A stretch of DNA of 64,000 bases from Nageia nagi (GCA_050084985.1 JBITNC010000001.1:90644001-90708000), one strand, 5' to 3'; counted from the first letter of the stretch, positions 42,315-55,486 are shown. Notes: a model not told the origin generated them from the sequence alone. Numbers and translations: made by a program.

Positions 42315-44360
42315 ATGGGTAAATATGATAATTACTCCACAAATAAAGTTCCCTTCTTTGATGGCACTAAGTATGCCTTTTGGAGTCTTAGGATGAAAAT
42401 CTATTTAGGCTCATTAGGAGATGATCACCAATGGATATACCATTCCAAAAAAGCCTCTTATAGATGCTGCTAAAAAGAAATTATATTAAATTGATGTAAA
42501 AGCTTGAAATGCCATTATTTATGCATCAACAAATAACAAACTAGTCACAGTGATGAATTGGATAATTGCTACGGATGTTTGGGAAAAATTAAAAAGCATT
42601 CATGAAGGAGATGCCAAGATCAAGGAATCAAAATTACAAATATTTAGAGCTCAGTTTGAAAGATTGACAATGAGTGAAGATTAAGATGTTGTTGCATTCT
42701 TGCTCAAGGTTAATGAGGTGGTAAATTCAATCAAAGGCTTAAGAGAAGAAATCAAGGATACTATTCTAGTAAAGAAAGTACTTAGATATCTCCCACCAAG
42801 ACTCAATTCAAAATTTTTTGCCATTGAAGAAGCTAAATATCTAGAAACCTTTTCTATGGATGAAATGCATGGATCTTTAACAACATATGAAATGATGATA
42901 GGTAAGGATAAGCCTTCTGAGAGAGAAGTAACATTCAAAAAATTAAATAACATCAAAATTAAACATGATTTAGATGAGGATGATATATTTGATGAAGTAG
43001 AAGTGAACTTTATTCAAAATATCAAGAGAGGAAAAGAAAAACACAAAGGTAAGGTTCCATTTAAATGCTTTAACTATAGAGGTGTTAGATATTTTGCAGG
43101 CAAATGTCCTTACAAAGAAAATGATGATGGTGATCAATATGTTCAAAAGGAAAAAGGTGAAAGCTACAAAAGAAGGTATACAAATTCAAAAACAAGTAAC
43201 TTCAAGAAGAAAAACTTTATCTCTTAGGAAGATAAATACACATTTGATGATAGTATGCATGATAAACTTGAAGAAGATGCTAATGAGGTTTTTATTTATG
43301 GCCTTTGAAGAAAAATAAAAGAAATCTAAAACTATAAAAGAATTAAAAGATGAAGAACTAGAGGATCAAGAACCATATGTAGAGGTGGATCTAGAGGGAG
43401 AATTAATTGCTACCCTTAAAGAGCTAGATAAAGAAAGGAAAAATAATAAAAAGCTATCCAAGAAACTTGAAGAATCAATTAAAAAATTTGAAGACTTATG
43501 CATTTAGATAGAAGAAACTAAGAAAATATAAGAAGAATTACAGATTCAAATTAGTGGGAATATTGATGCATGCAATACTCTTGAAGAAGAAGTTGTGTCC
43601 TTAAGAAATAAACTTGAAAAGACATATTTGTAAATAAACACATGTCTAAAATTTAAGAAAAGTTCAAAGAAGTTTGAAGAGATGATAAAAATGAAAAGAG
43701 ATCCCAATATTAAGTTCGTTCTTGGATTAGAATTTGGAGAATATTCAAATACTATAGAAAATGAGAATCCCATAGTTGATGATACAACATAAGAGGAGAC
43801 CAAAGATAGCTTAGAAAACCAACCACAAGAAGAAAGAAAGATTGAACAAAATAAAGCAAACTTTGTAGACAAGGATGGATTCACCAAAGTTGTTTATCCA
43901 AGGAGAAATTTTTCAAGGAGACCTCTAATAAATTACCATTAGTATGATATGTTTATCCTCCTTTTTATAATTACGATAATGTTTTTTATGGATACTATTA
44001 GAATTGCAATCAATATGGCCATAAAATTATTGAATGCAAAAATAACAAGAAAGCTATGAATTTTTCTTACACAAATATGTTTGCTCCATTATTAGAATAT
44101 AATATTGAAAGCTATAAATACCATAATTATGGGCACATTGCCAAGCATTGTACAAGCATATTCATAAATCAACCAAGGCAAGAAAGAATTCACTATAGAC
44201 CTCTAAGAATGAAAAATAGTCATCCTCTTGAGGAAAGTGATCAATATCATGCTAAAAGAGAAAACTTAGCTGAAGCAAAATCAAATACCAAAGAGAAGTG
44301 GATTAAAAAGGAAAAGGAGATTAAGGAGTCTTTAATTATACAAACAACTCTTAATGATCA
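42315..44360 (+). pseudogene. gag: gag of element D
   Basis: Starts MGKYDNYSTNKVPFFDGTKY AFW, parallel to the A gag. The best frame is 42700-43227 (EVVNSIKGLREEIKDTILVK and YLETFSMDEMHGSLTTYEM). The first zinc knuckle near 43066 reads CFNYRGVRYFAGKC, having lost one Cys and the His; later knuckle relics lie at about 44006-44040 and 44110-44155, each missing a Cys. The Glu/Lys-rich coiled-coil part spans about 43320-43700. Frameshifts and TAA/TAG stops are many. Confidence 0.8.
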
Positions 44361-45885
44361 AAATAAATTAGCACCATGGATACTTGATAGTTATTGCACT
44401 AATCATATGAGTGGGCACAAAAGATAATTTATAGATTTGTAGAGGCATGAAGGTGGAATAGTCAAGTTTGGCAATAATGATGGAGCATAGATTACTAGAA
44501 AAGGTACAATAAATTTGAATAAAGGAAACATCAAATCACATGATGCATTTTATGTTGATAGATTAAAGCATAACTTATGAAGTGTTAGCTAAATTTATGA
44601 TAAAGGATGTGGTGTTATATTCAAAGCTCATGGGTGTGAGATAAGAAATGCAAAAAATGGAAGGCTCTTAGCTGAAGCAATAAGAATTGCAGGTAATCTA
44701 TACAATGTCAATAAAACAATAGGTAAATCTTACTTTCTTGGATAGGTTGATGAAAGTTGGATATGTTATAAGAGGTTAGGACATATCAATTTTGATAATC
44801 TGATCAAAATTTGCTCATTAAATGTAGTAAGTTATATCCCAAAGATCTCCAAGCCCTCTAATAGTATTTTTTTATCTTATCAATAAGGGAATAAATCTAG
44901 ATCAAATTTAAAGCAAAATAGAACTACTCAAAAAGACCTTTAGAATTAGTAGATACAGATCATTATGGTCTTATGAGAATAAGAGCATTGAATGGAGAGA
45001 GATATTTTATTCTTTTCATAGATGAATTCTTAATAATGACATGGGTGGGATTCTTAATGGACAAGTTAGAAGCATTTGATAGATTCAATTTTTTAAAGCA
45101 ATGTATAAAAATGAAACCAGAAACATAATCAAATATTTAAGATTTGATTATGGTGGAGAGTTCACATCAAGAGAATTTGAAAGGTATTTTCAAGAAAGAG
45201 GTATCAATAGGACTATGTAAGAAATGACAAGAACCAATCTAAATGAATCACATGTAGCTGATAGATTTTAGAAGGAAGTAGTACTCACAATTATGTATAT
45301 TCAAAATAGATGCATTCTTAGAAAGAACTTCAATAAGATACTATATGAATTATGGTTTGGAAGGAAAGAATTAGTAAAATATTTTAGAGTCTTTGTTGGC
45401 AAGTGTTATATATGAAGAGATGAAAGCAATATTGGAAAATTTGACAGAAGAGTTGATGAAAGAATTTTTCTTGGTTATTGATAGAAAATAAAAGCTTACA
45501 AGTGCTATAATAAGAGACTTCATAAGATGGTAGAAAGAAAAAATGTTAAGGTAGATGAAGATTTAAGTTATTTTAAAAACAAAGAAGAGTTCCCCCCATT
45601 CATCCAAATATCAAAGAAGAACATGAAGTAGAGAAAAATAAAGTAGAAGAAGAGCAAGTTGTAACACCCAAATCACCTATAATGTTTTTCCAAAAGAACC
45701 ACTCAAGAGATAAAATTATTGTAGATCCCAATGTTGGTGTATCAACAAGAGGGAAAATTTTAACAATGGGTGAGCATGTTAATTTCTCTTTATTATCAAA
45801 AGTTGAACCTAAATTTTTTAATGAAGTAAGTAGAGATGAAAGTTGTGTTGAATGTATTTTAGCTACTCCTAGGATTTTAATCTAA
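44361..45885 (+). pseudogene. pol: Protease and integrase of element D, with deletion and truncation
   Basis: The protease active site has become DSYCTNHM (about 44386-44409), the catalytic-loop Gly replaced by Tyr. The pre-integrase block NLYNVNKTIGKSY (44699-44735) and CYKRLGHINFDNL (44764-44805) follow. The integrase core is recognisable in ERYFILFIDEF and FDYGGEFTSREFE (about 45145-45180), but some 30 codons around the third catalytic residue are deleted at about 45210 (GINRTM* then EMTRTN). The C-terminal block [23 protein letters not shown] and NIGKFDRRVDERIFLGY ends near 45480. The tail HVNFSLLSKVEPKFFNEVSR ends the similarity at about 45850. Confidence 0.8.
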
Positions 45886-46711
45886 GTGAAACTAATAAAA
45901 ATATAACATTTAAGTATGTATTATCTAAGTTATTTAGCTCAAATAATATACATGATTAGAAGAATAACATAAATGAAGTAATAACAATCTAGTAACAAAA
46001 CTAAAGTTTTATTGAATGAAGATAACATAACGAAAGAACACACTAAAGAGATGAAATCAAGTGTGTGATAAATACATGTGTATCCTTACCTATAACGAAG
46101 CTGATTATATGTAGACTGAGCTTGTCAAGGAGAAATGACCTTGATGTGAGAAACCCATGAATAAAATTAGTAAGAAGACTAGTGTGGATGCCTTTAGGAG
46201 TACGAATGTTAGTTCATAGAATAGTAGAGTAGGTGCACATGTCAACACAAATGCTAGGGTTCCAACCAAGTGAGATTCATCACCAAGTATTGATGATAGT
46301 AAAATATAAATAAGTAAAGCCAAATATATAATTATGAATGATGGATGATAGATATGCTCAATTGGTAACAAAATTTCAATCTCAATAGGCAGTATTTAAA
46401 AAAATCAAAGAGTAGGGTACCTACTATCAAGATGTAATATTGATTCCTTTTCCATGATAGGAATACTTACCTTTATGTATGCATGAGATTCCACCAATGG
46501 ATATTGTAATATGACTAGTGTCGATGCTGGTGTACCTAGCATAAAAATAAGAATACCACATGAGATATGTCCAATAATAATAACATAATATGACAAAAGA
46601 TGATTATAATATTACACCTAAGTAGGGCCACCTTAGGGGGACTAGATTTAGGTATCAATAGATGCCCCCCTTTACAAGTATAAATAAAATAAATTATGCT
46701 TGCAAAGGAAG
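45886..46711. other. Spacer between elements D and E, no gene recognised
   Basis: AT-rich, with short minus-strand frames at 46105-46371 and 46405-46596 lacking any motif. Part of it could belong to an older LTR. Confidence 0.5.
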
Positions 46712-46799
46712 TAAAAGATACTATATTATTTTATAATTACACTTTGAATTGGGGTAATACAAGATTATTCTTTTATTCTTATCAATTCCTCCTATTCTC

Positions 46800-47125
46800 A
46801 TTTCTTTCTCTTAAGAGTGCCTGGGAGTTATATTCATTCCCTTAGAGTGTCCGAGAGTTATATTCGTTCCCTTAGAATGTCTAAGAGTTATGTAAATACA
46901 AGTCTATGAGAATTGTAAATTCTTTTATTCCTTCATTCTTACCAATTCCTTCGATTTTCATTTCTCTCTTAGAGTGCCCAAGAATTGTAAATAAGAGTGT
47001 TCACAAGTTATTTTCTTTCTCTTAGAGTGCACAGGAATTGTAAATACAAGTGTCTAGAAGTTATATTCATTCCCTTAGAGTGTCCAAGAATTATTAATAC
47101 AAGTGTTTGGGAGTTGTATAAATTC
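46800..47125 (+). repeat. Degenerate repeats with 'cttagagtg' core in the E LTR
   Basis: The core 'ccttagagtgtccgagagtta' and 'agaattgtaaatacaagtgt' alternate at roughly 35-65 bp spacing, seven or more times. The same array opens the 3' LTR at 63730 onward. Confidence 0.8.
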
Positions 47126-47153
47126 AGATCCAAGACATATAACAAAGCTTACC

Positions 47154-47620
47154 GATTCTGAGTGATGATATCATAGTTTTTGATTGAAATCAATAGGTCT
47201 CAAAACAACCAATGGTGGGTGAAGATTTATGAAGATATCAAATAGAGCTCATTGATTCTAAGTGATGATGTCATAATTTTTGATTGAAATCAATAGGTCT
47301 TGGAATAATCAATGGTGGGTGAAGATTTATGAAGATATCAAACAAAGGCCACTAATTCTGAGTGATGATATCATAGTTTTTGACTAAAATCAATGGGTAT
47401 CAAAACAAGCAATGGTGAGTGAAGATTTATGAAGATATTAAATAGAGCCCATCAATTTTGAGTGATGATGTTATAATTTTTGACTAAAATTAATGGGTCC
47501 CAAAATAAGTAATGGTAGGTGAAGATTTATGAAGATATCAAATAGATGCCACCAATTCTAAGTGATAACATCATAAATTTTGACTAAAATCAATGAGTCC
47601 TAAAATAGCTAGATCATTAA
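47154..47620 (+). repeat. 100-bp tandem repeat in the E 5' LTR, about 4.6 units
   Basis: Units start with GATTCTGAGTGATGATATCA at 47154 and recur every 100 bp (about 47254, 47354, 47454, 47554), each with 'gtgaagatttatgaagata' near the end. Divergence between units is moderate. The part of the 3' LTR where this array should recur lies outside the window. Confidence 0.88.
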
Positions 47621-48600
47621 CAAAGCTTAGACAAAGAAAATAGAACCCACCAAGCAAAGGTAAGAGTAATACATAAGAAGGAACACCCAGGTCCACTTTA
47701 TCTTAAGTGTTTGACCCCTGGGGCCTTGTTAATGTGTCAATACCAACTCATTTCCACATAACAGTGGTAGTTTTTCTTGAATTAAGTTGACATAATGTTC
47801 ACCAACTACCATTACTCTAATTACTCACATCTACAGTAAAGATCATAAAGGTTGTAAATAAGTAGATAGCAACTGATAGAGCATAGTAGCAAATTGCACC
47901 CATCAATTTGTAGATAAATAATTATTCAAATAGCTATAGTGCCATCGTCAATCAACTATAGGGTTGAAGAAGAAGTAGTTAATGACATATCAGAAGGATT
48001 ACGACTCTATGGACATGACTATTTAGATATTGCAAATTCCTAGATAGTCATACTATTGGTACTTATTCATTATGTAATCTAACATCATTGTAGTATTTAT
48101 TATAAATAGTGCTATTTTAATTACTTTATTCAATGCAAGCAATTATGTATATTAATGAAACGCAACCACCCAAGAAGGGTGGAAGGATGTATAAATAACT
48201 AAATTTTAAAGATAGAAAAGGTTAGATATTTTAGCACATTTGCCCAAATCTATAAGATATATTCACATATGATAATATAAATAGACAATGCTTTGCCTTC
48301 TTGCAACAAAATGGTTATTTATTACTTCTATGAATGTTATGTGTGAAATGTTTTCTTCAAATTATGGTTGTGTATTGTGATTATGAGACCTTAGGTGCAA
48401 GATAGATTGCTATTTTTGATCTTGGTCATGGATTGCTACTTATGCTGCAATGTTTGGGTTGTATATTTCTTGTTTTAACTCTTTTCATTTACTTATCTCT
48501 TTCTTGTAACTCTTTATCCTTTCATTTCTTTCCAATTACTTTTAACCTTCAATATAGATAGGAACCAACCTATAAACTAGAGATTTAGTAAAAAACCAAC

Positions 48601-49094
48601 ACGAGCACATCCCCACCACCTTTTGCTCTTTCAAGGAGCCTACTATTATGGGTAGTGGAGAACATGACTAGACCAAACCCTTTGAGGTTACATTATATTG
48701 ATCAAAAGTAGCCAGTTCCATTTTTGGCATGCTTGATGGGTATGAACGAGCTAAATTCCATATTTAGCAAGCATAGTTAGGCTTGATAGCTTCATTTGGT
48801 GGGCTATCAATTAAATCCTTCAAGATTATAAGGTTATTTTAACCTTATTGGTGATTGTACTATCAACCAATCAATATTTTGAATCTTGGCACCTCTAGAA
48901 CATGGACTAACTAGAAGTAGTGCCAAAAATTCCCTTAGATAGCCTAGATTTCAAGAGCTATCAGTTCCTCACAGGAGGACTAGGTGAAATATTTCTTGGG
49001 TTGTATCTCCTTTGGTCCCCATAAAGGTAATCTCACTGTTAGTTGTATTTGAATTAGTCCTCAAAAATCCTTTATCTCCTACCCATTCTCCAAG
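48601..49094. other. Presumed leader of element E
   Basis: No frame or motif. A primer site for Tat-type elements was looked for and not recognised. Confidence 0.4.
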
Positions 49095-50760
49095 TATGGC
49101 TCAACCAGTAGATTTTCTTGCCTAAAAGATTGGTCATCCTTTGGTTGTTGTTGCTAATTCCCCTCCTATACCTCAAGTAGCTTTCAAAGTTTTATCTAAA
49201 TATGATGGCTCTAAAAGACAACCATACAATCATTATCAACATGTATCTTTGTTGGCTTCAAGCTTTGATATTACTGATGAAACCATGATGACTAGATTAC
49301 TATCACACTCTTTTGAGGGCAAAGTAGCTGAGTTTTTCAGTTGTCTTACCCTCCAATCTATAAATTCATGGTAAGAGTTATGTCAAGCTTTAATTAAAAG
49401 ATTTATTGTAGATGGTGATGATAGCACATTTTCTAGCCTTATAGCATGTATCAAAAGACATCCTCATGAATCCATTGATGATTTCAATATCAAATTTGAA
49501 AGAACATGGAAATTCATACTAGTAAGGATTAGACCAACAAATGCATAAGCTCTAGTGTATTATAAGAAGGCTTCCTTCCTGACCTCAATATGCTCATTGT
49601 TATGTTAGGAGATACATTCCCATATGTTTACCAAATAGCAAAAATCATAGAACATACCCTGATGTCCTCTGGTAAAATGCAACCTAGAATAATCATGCCT
49701 TTATTTCCAAATTTGCCTCCTAAACAAGCTCCATGAATAGGTCACCTTAGAGTTCTGGCCTTACACCTCCTCCCAAACCTATTATTTAAAACTAGTTACT
49801 AGCATTACTCACTCTTGCATCCACAAGTACTGATGCTAAACCTAAATCTCAAGAAGAGGAAAGAATAAGGTAGTTGGAGGTAACTATTAGGAATATAACC
49901 AATAAGTTCACTCTACAAGAAAGGTAAAATCATGGTTTAATTATAGAAGATATGATAATTAGTATCAACGAATATTCTAACCCAAGGTCAACTAGCCAAA
50001 ATAGATAAATCCTCTTAAAATAATTAAAATTACCATTATGACTAGTTTTGTAGATAGTGTTACTTTGGGCATTGCAAAATGGTTTCCACCATGTTTAGCT
50101 CCTCACTTTCTAGATTCATGTGTAGTGTATCAACATCAGTACTTGAGCTTACATTATGATCAAATGGTGGAACTTGCATCAGATCATACTATTGATCTAT
50201 GATGGTAAGATTTTGGCTTTCGATATATGCTAGAGAATAAGCAAGTTGTGTTCAAACTAAAGCAACTTCTTCAATAGTTCCACAACAACCCCAAGCAACT
50301 CAGCAATATCAAGCATCCACTCAAGTATAACCTAAACCTAAGAAAGCTAAGGCTTCCTTAGCTCAATCTCAAAACCAAAAACATCAAGTTCCATTAAATC
50401 CTAGTACTATTCCAGCAAATACAGGTACTGCTACCCCAATTGAAATAAACCTCGTTGTAACTAGAAAAGAAGTTCCAAAGAAGGAGAGACCTAGTACATT
50501 GAGATATCATTTCATTACTAATTATCATAAATAAAAGGCTACTCAACATTTCAAAACATATAAATAAGTGAAACCAAGTAAGTTCATCCCATATGCTCCA
50601 TACAATATTATGGAAGAATTAAAGAAAACTCCTTCTAGGATGACCTTGTTTGATGCATTAAAGATACTAGGTCAATTAGATCTTTTGAAAGAAGCTTTGA
50701 AGTTAAGAAATAGTAAAAAAAGGGTAAATGAAGAGAATCTAATTTATCTCGAAGACTAGA
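49095..50760 (+). pseudogene. gag: gag of element E
   Basis: The frame 49141-49374 contains FKVLSKYDGSKRQPYNHYQH and LLSHSFEGKVAEFFSCLTLQ, then after a TAA in place of a Glu or Gln codon, LCQALIKRFIVDGDDSTF and LIACIKRHPHESIDDFNIKF (about 49380-49500). This is the Ty3/gypsy capsid pattern in which W..L...F...F follows the 'A..W...L' block. From 49560 the frames break up; a later Gln/Pro-rich part and the frame 50568-50759 (SRMTLFDALKILGQLDLLKE) lead to the protease. It probably once formed the capsid; a nucleocapsid zinc knuckle was not seen. Confidence 0.7.
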
Positions 50761-50770
50761 AGGTTGGGAA

Positions 50771-51300
50771 GTGAACAACTATATGATTGATACTAGAGCT
50801 ACAATAACTGTGATCCCTAAAGTTGTTACAGATGAAATGAAGCTATATATTACAAGATGTATTGATGGTGTCATACAATTAGATTCTTCCTTAGTAGATG
50901 TAGTTGGTAGTGTCAAAGGAGTTCAAATAACTTTGAATGCTTTCTTTGATATTCTTATTTTCCAAGATATTATTGTAGTTGATATTCCACCTTTATTCAG
51001 AATGTCTTTCCAAAGAATTTACTACTAAATTGGGAGGATACCTAGCTTTAGACTATAATCACCTTCTTCTTCCTTTCCAAAATAAATAGGTAAATATTTT
51101 GAATAAAAGCACCAAAGCTATCCATCACAAAAGGATCAATGAACAAAACTATATGAATGATCCATAACCAATGGAAGTATTTGAAAGTGACACACTAAGG
51201 GAACCACTACTAACAATTGAAGTTCTTTTAGTAAATAATTTGAATTATTAGGTCACAGATGTTGGTATAGAAAATTATTATTTATATGAGAAAACTTAAC
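50771..51300 (+). pseudogene. pol: Aspartic protease of element E, cut by element F
   Basis: The frame 50771-51028 begins MNNYMIDTRATITVIPK; the active-site triplet expected as DTG reads DTR. The flap and second half are represented by GVQITLNAFFDILIFQDIIV and DIPPLF. After a frameshift, LDYNHLLLPFQN-like sequence continues to about 51295, where element F interrupts the reading. Retropepsins process Gag-Pol; the Gly-to-Arg change and frameshift rule out activity. Confidence 0.72.
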
Positions 51301-51305
51301 CAATT
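51301..51305. repeat. Left target-site duplication of element F (CAATT)
   Basis: CAATT precedes the LTR at 51306; CAATA follows the other LTR at 55902-55906. Four of five bases agree, the fifth having presumably mutated. Confidence 0.65.
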
Positions 51306-51706
51306 TGTTACGATGCTTCAAATATGAAAAGGAAAATATTGTAAAAATAAAATAAATATCAATTTGAAATAGAAAAATGACAATTATCTATGGAAATAAC
51401 AGAGCATAGCGTTGATAAATAGAACATGAAATAACAGATAAGGATAGGATTTTATTGAATAGTAATAGAATCATAGGCTACTTTGAAGGGGCTACCTCTT
51501 TACAACTCCTAAAAGTGAAAAATAATGTTCAAGATGCATTTTGCCACACACTTCTATCTATTTATAATAAACTAACCCAAACCCTAATAGTAATGCAAAA
51601 TCAGGCCCCACCCTTATAATCATAATATTACAATTTACAATATAGGTTAATAATTAAATAAAATACTAATACGAACACTAAAATGTTAGGATCTGGGATC
51701 CTAACA
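51306..51706 (-). repeat. 3' LTR of element F
   Basis: 401 bp, collinear with 55501-55901 with roughly 10% differences by eye. Confidence 0.88.
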
Positions 51707-52960
51707 TGCTAGCCCTCTTGGGATGAAGCTTTGTCCTCAAAGCTTGAAATGTGGAAACTGTTGCTACAGCTGATGAAGTATTTCCCATGTTGCATCTTCT
51801 GGTGCCATGCCTTGCCATTGCATAAGGAATTCTATAATGGAGCAATTACAAAGCTATCATAAATGTTGATCCATAACTACCTTAGGTACAACTACCATTG
51901 ATCCATCCTTTGCAAACTTAGGTAATTATGTCTAAACTTGAACCTCCGATCCAACCACTTTCTTGAGATAAGAGACATAAAACATTGGGTGAATCTTGAA
52001 AGAAGTAGGAAGCCCCAATTTGTATGTAGCTAGGCCAATGTACTGTAACACCTTATAAGGACCATAAAACTTTGGGGCCAATTTTTGAGGGCCTTTTATT
52101 TTTAAGGATTTCTAGCGATAAGGTTACAGCCTCAAAAAGACCATGTCATCTACCTAGAACTCTCTTTCTACATGTTGCTGATCAGCTTGTTATTTCATAC
52201 GATGTTGAGTTATCTAAAGGTTATCCTTAAGCAAATGAAGAATATCATTTGGAGTGACTAAAGTTGATTCAACTGCTTGAACTTTACTAGTACCTACAAC
52301 ATATGAGGTGACTGTTGATGGAGTTTGACCATATACTACTTCATAGGGGGTCATCTTTCTAGCAGAATGATGAGATGTATTATACCACCACTTAGCCAAG
52401 GGAAGCCATCATACCTAATGCATAGGTTATGCTAAAGCAAAACAACATAAATATGTTTCCAAGCATTTGTTGATAATTTCAATCTAACCATCAATTTGTA
52501 GGTGATATGTTGAGCTCATGTTTAGTTGGGTACCTTGCAGTTCAAAAAGCTCTTACCAAAAATGACTTGTAAAAGTGGCATCCTAATAACTGATAATCAT
52601 CTCTAGCATGCCATGTAGTTTGAAAATTATATCCAAGAATAATTGTGCCACTATCATTACCTTGTAACGATGAGCCAATGAACCAAAAATAGCATATTTG
52701 GATAATCAATCAACCACCACTAGAATAACTAATTTACCATGGGATTTAGGAAGGCCTTCAATGAAATCCATTGAGATATCGGTCCATGTATGATTAGGTA
52801 TGGGAAGAGGTTGAAGGAGTCCTAGAGTACCCACTATCTCACCCTTTTGTCATTGACACACATCATAAGCTACCATAAATTTCTTAATATCCAAATTCAT
52901 ACCTATTCAATAGAATGATCATGTGACTAGCTTATAAGTTTTCTTATGAACCAATATAAT
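51707..52960 (-). pseudogene. pol: Integrase and pol C-terminus of element F
   Basis: Minus-strand reading gives [20 protein letters not shown] and [19 protein letters not shown] (about 52760-52850; first catalytic Asp in DFIEGLP), LSKYAIFGSLAHRYK, HGMLEMIIS with the second Asp region (about 52580-52620) and QLNMSSTYHLQ leading to the third catalytic Glu (about 52485). The frame 52214-52399 holds WWYNTSHHSARKMTPYEVVY then GQTP, a standard gypsy integrase block. Further down LAPKFYGPYKVLQ-like and PMFYVSYLKK-like sequence (about 51960-52080) is the C-terminal domain; no chromodomain was identified with certainty. The remaining 250 bp to the LTR are tail and polypurine region. Confidence 0.82.
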
Positions 52961-53380
52961 TGGAGAAGAATATGGGGTTACGCTAGGTCAGATTACTCCT
53001 GCATCCCATAATTCCTTAACCAATTTTTTAATTTTATTTTTCTATAAATAAGGATATCGATAAGGATGAATGTTTGATGGGTGACTTCTTGACACCAACT
53101 AGATAGCATTATCATGTGATTGTTGGGGTGGTAAGCCCATTGGTTCTTTAAAGGTACTTGAATGCTTACTTAAGATGGGCTACAGATCCTTACTCTCTAT
53201 GATTTCAGATTTGGTGATTGATAAGGAGGATAACTATGCTAGCACCCCTTTTCCAAATTTTCATAGGATATTTTCCATGTGATGTGAGCTCACAATTTGT
53301 ATAGATCCACCTTGTAATCTCTTGAGAGTATGCTCTTGTTCATCTATTTTGAAGGTCATCCATAGCTCTACAAAATTCCA
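52961..53380 (-). pseudogene. pol: N-terminal RT fragment of element F, fused to integrase by deletion
   Basis: On the minus strand, STFKEPMGLPPQ and NIHPYRYPYL (about 53040-53150), then KKLVKELWDAGVI and SVTPYSSPIILVHKKT (about 52950-53025) are the opening blocks of gypsy RT. The next residues already belong to the integrase zinc region, so the catalytic YXDD part, the thumb and RNase H are missing. Confidence 0.8.
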
Positions 53381-53870
53381 CTATACGGTGCCCAAAGTCC
53401 TCAACCATTGTACCCCCAAAACTATATCACATCCCCCAAGTGGTAAAGTGTACATGTTGCTTGTCAAAGTATAGTAGTCCATGCTCAGTTTGACATTATG
53501 AAATGTGCCTTTACATGCTATTTTTCCTCCATTACCAACCATAACCTTAAAATTATTTGTAGGGTGGATGTAACAATTAGCAACCTTAGCCACTAGTGGA
53601 TCATTGAAATTATGAGTACTTCCCAAATCCAACAATATTATGAGAGGGTGCTTTTTAAAAAAACCTTTGACCTTCGTAGTTTGAGGGGTGGTAATCTCTG
53701 CTAATGCATTGTAAGAGATAATTGGGGCCTTCTCATCTGGAATTTTCTATGTAGCTTCTTTGAGTAAACTCTCATATTCCTCCACACTGGGAGTATTAGC
53801 ATTAACTTTTGTTGTGTACAATGATGACCACGAACAAATTTCTCTTCATAATTATATCATAAGCCCTTCT
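53381..53870 (-). pseudogene. pol: Aspartic protease of element F
   Basis: The frame 53381-53635 reads MLDLGSTHNFNDPLVAKVAN, where LDSGSTHNF is usual for the retropepsin-like domain of plant chromoviruses, so the central residue of the active triplet has changed. LPLGGCDIVLGVQWLRTLG closes the domain at about 53390-53445, the usual 'DVILG..WL..LG' end. Confidence 0.85.
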
Positions 53871-54770
53871 TTTAACACTCTTCCATTTCCTCCCATGTTA
53901 ACTTCTTAGTTTGCATTATGAGATTCAATGGTGGGGCACTTGTGTTATTAGAGGAATGGGAAATATTATGTGTTTTGGTGAATGAAAGTCTTGTATTTCA
54001 TCAATGAGCATTGGATTTATCTTCAACGAGCTTTGCAAAGGTAATAACATCCATCATAGTTTTGGGATTAAACATTTTGACCTCTAGTTTAATTTCTTCC
54101 TTTAAGCCACTAATAAAACAACTTGTGAAAAATGCATTGTCCAACCCCTATGTGTGATTTTCCAATTTCTTAAATTGATTTTTGTATTCTTTGACTGTGG
54201 TAGTTTGACATAACTTGGTCAATGCCCCTGTGAAATCTTCATAGTCACTAGGACCAAAATAGATCAATAATTTTTGAGTGAATTCATCCCATGAAGGAGC
54301 AAGATGCATCTTTGAGTACCATTGGTGCCATTAGAGAGCCTCATGACCCAAATGAAAAGTTACCATACGCACCTTCAAATCCTTTAGGATTTGGTTCAAT
54401 GTGAAATACTATCCAACCTTATAAATCTAGCAAGTGGGATTATCTCTATCAAATTGAGGAAAATCCAATTTGGTTGTGCATGGAAGAATGAAACCACCTT
54501 ATTGGATTTGAAAGTTATGATGATAATACCATTGTTGATTTCCTGACTACCCTGATTGCTATGAACTAGATACATTATTGGTATGACTAAGACTTAGTTG
54601 AACACTATCACATTTACTATCAAGGGTTTGTATTTATCATATTTCTACTCTAAATGTACTAGTAAGTGTATTTGCCATTTGTTGGATCATAGTTTGAAAG
54701 GTCATCATGGCTACTATTTGGAATCTTATTTTAGGTACCATTTCTAGAAACTACTATTTTTGAAGCTAAT
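53871..54770 (-). pseudogene. gag: gag of element F
   Basis: In high-to-low order: TKLDFPQFDRDNPTC (about 54430-54475), ILKDLKVRMVTFHLGHEAL then WHQW, WDEFTQKLLIYFGPSDYEDF (about 54240-54295) and VKEYKNQFKKLENHT, the gypsy capsid pattern. KKLTWEEMEEC and a decayed zinc knuckle ending FVRGHHC follow at about 53850-53915. Stops include several TAG at Gln or Trp positions. Confidence 0.8.
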
Positions 54771-55486
54771 ATTTTTGTAAACTACTATTTTTAGAAACTG
54801 CTATTTTTAGAAGTGCTCAAAAAAGTGTATGGGTGTAATATATCAAAATGATCAGCTTGAAAAGATGATTACAATGGGCTAGGTATCCCAATGATGATTT
54901 TTGAACTCTTAGACTCTTTTTTTTTTTTACGTATGTGGGTTTGTTTGCTTTTGTTAAAAACTACTAAATAATACAAATTTTTAGTTATTTTTTGCCACTT
55001 TGAAAAATTGCATCTCATACATTCTACTTCTTGAATCAAGGTTTTTTATGTCAAGGAACAATTCTAGGGTAAGGATTATCTACTCTGTAGGCTTGTCTAA
55101 ACACCCCTCCTATCCAAATTTTGCAAGGAAAGAGGCTATGGAGATGGCTTCTATGATAAGTAACTTTCCAATGGCACTTGTTGGTGCACTATATTTTATA
55201 AATGATCGACATAGCTTCCTATCTAGTTTCAGTTTATAGCCTAAATAGTCTTTGATATACCTTCTGGTACATGGAGTCCAACTCCATGTAGAGTCCTATC
55301 TAAGGCCTAGGTATTGGTGCAAATATTTTTACACTTCACTTCACACATAGATTTATGAGCAAGTGTGCTTAGCCAAAAATGATAGATCCTCTTGGATATT
55401 TTAAAACCCCCAGTACAAGGTTTCTAGCTTAGACCTATAAAGAATTTTTTTGTTTATTTTTCTACAGTAAAATGGCCTTGGAAAGA

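Larger units (their letters stand above)
42315..45885 (+). mobile_element. Element D: decayed SIRE-like copia, truncated before RT
   Basis: Collinear with element A from gag through the integrase C-terminus, but the similarity stops at DESCVE (about 45850), where A continues into RT. There is no RT, RNase H or 3' LTR. It is far more decayed than A. Confidence 0.8.
46712..48600 (+). repeat. 5' LTR of element E (approximate limits)
   Basis: The left limit is where similarity to 63645 onward starts ('ttattttataattacac' against 'ttatttcaaaattacac'). The right limit is a guess from sequence character; no primer site was recognised between 48560 and 49090. Inside are two repeat arrays (46800-47125 and 47154-47620). 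The remaining 1 kb shows no gene. Confidence 0.6.
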
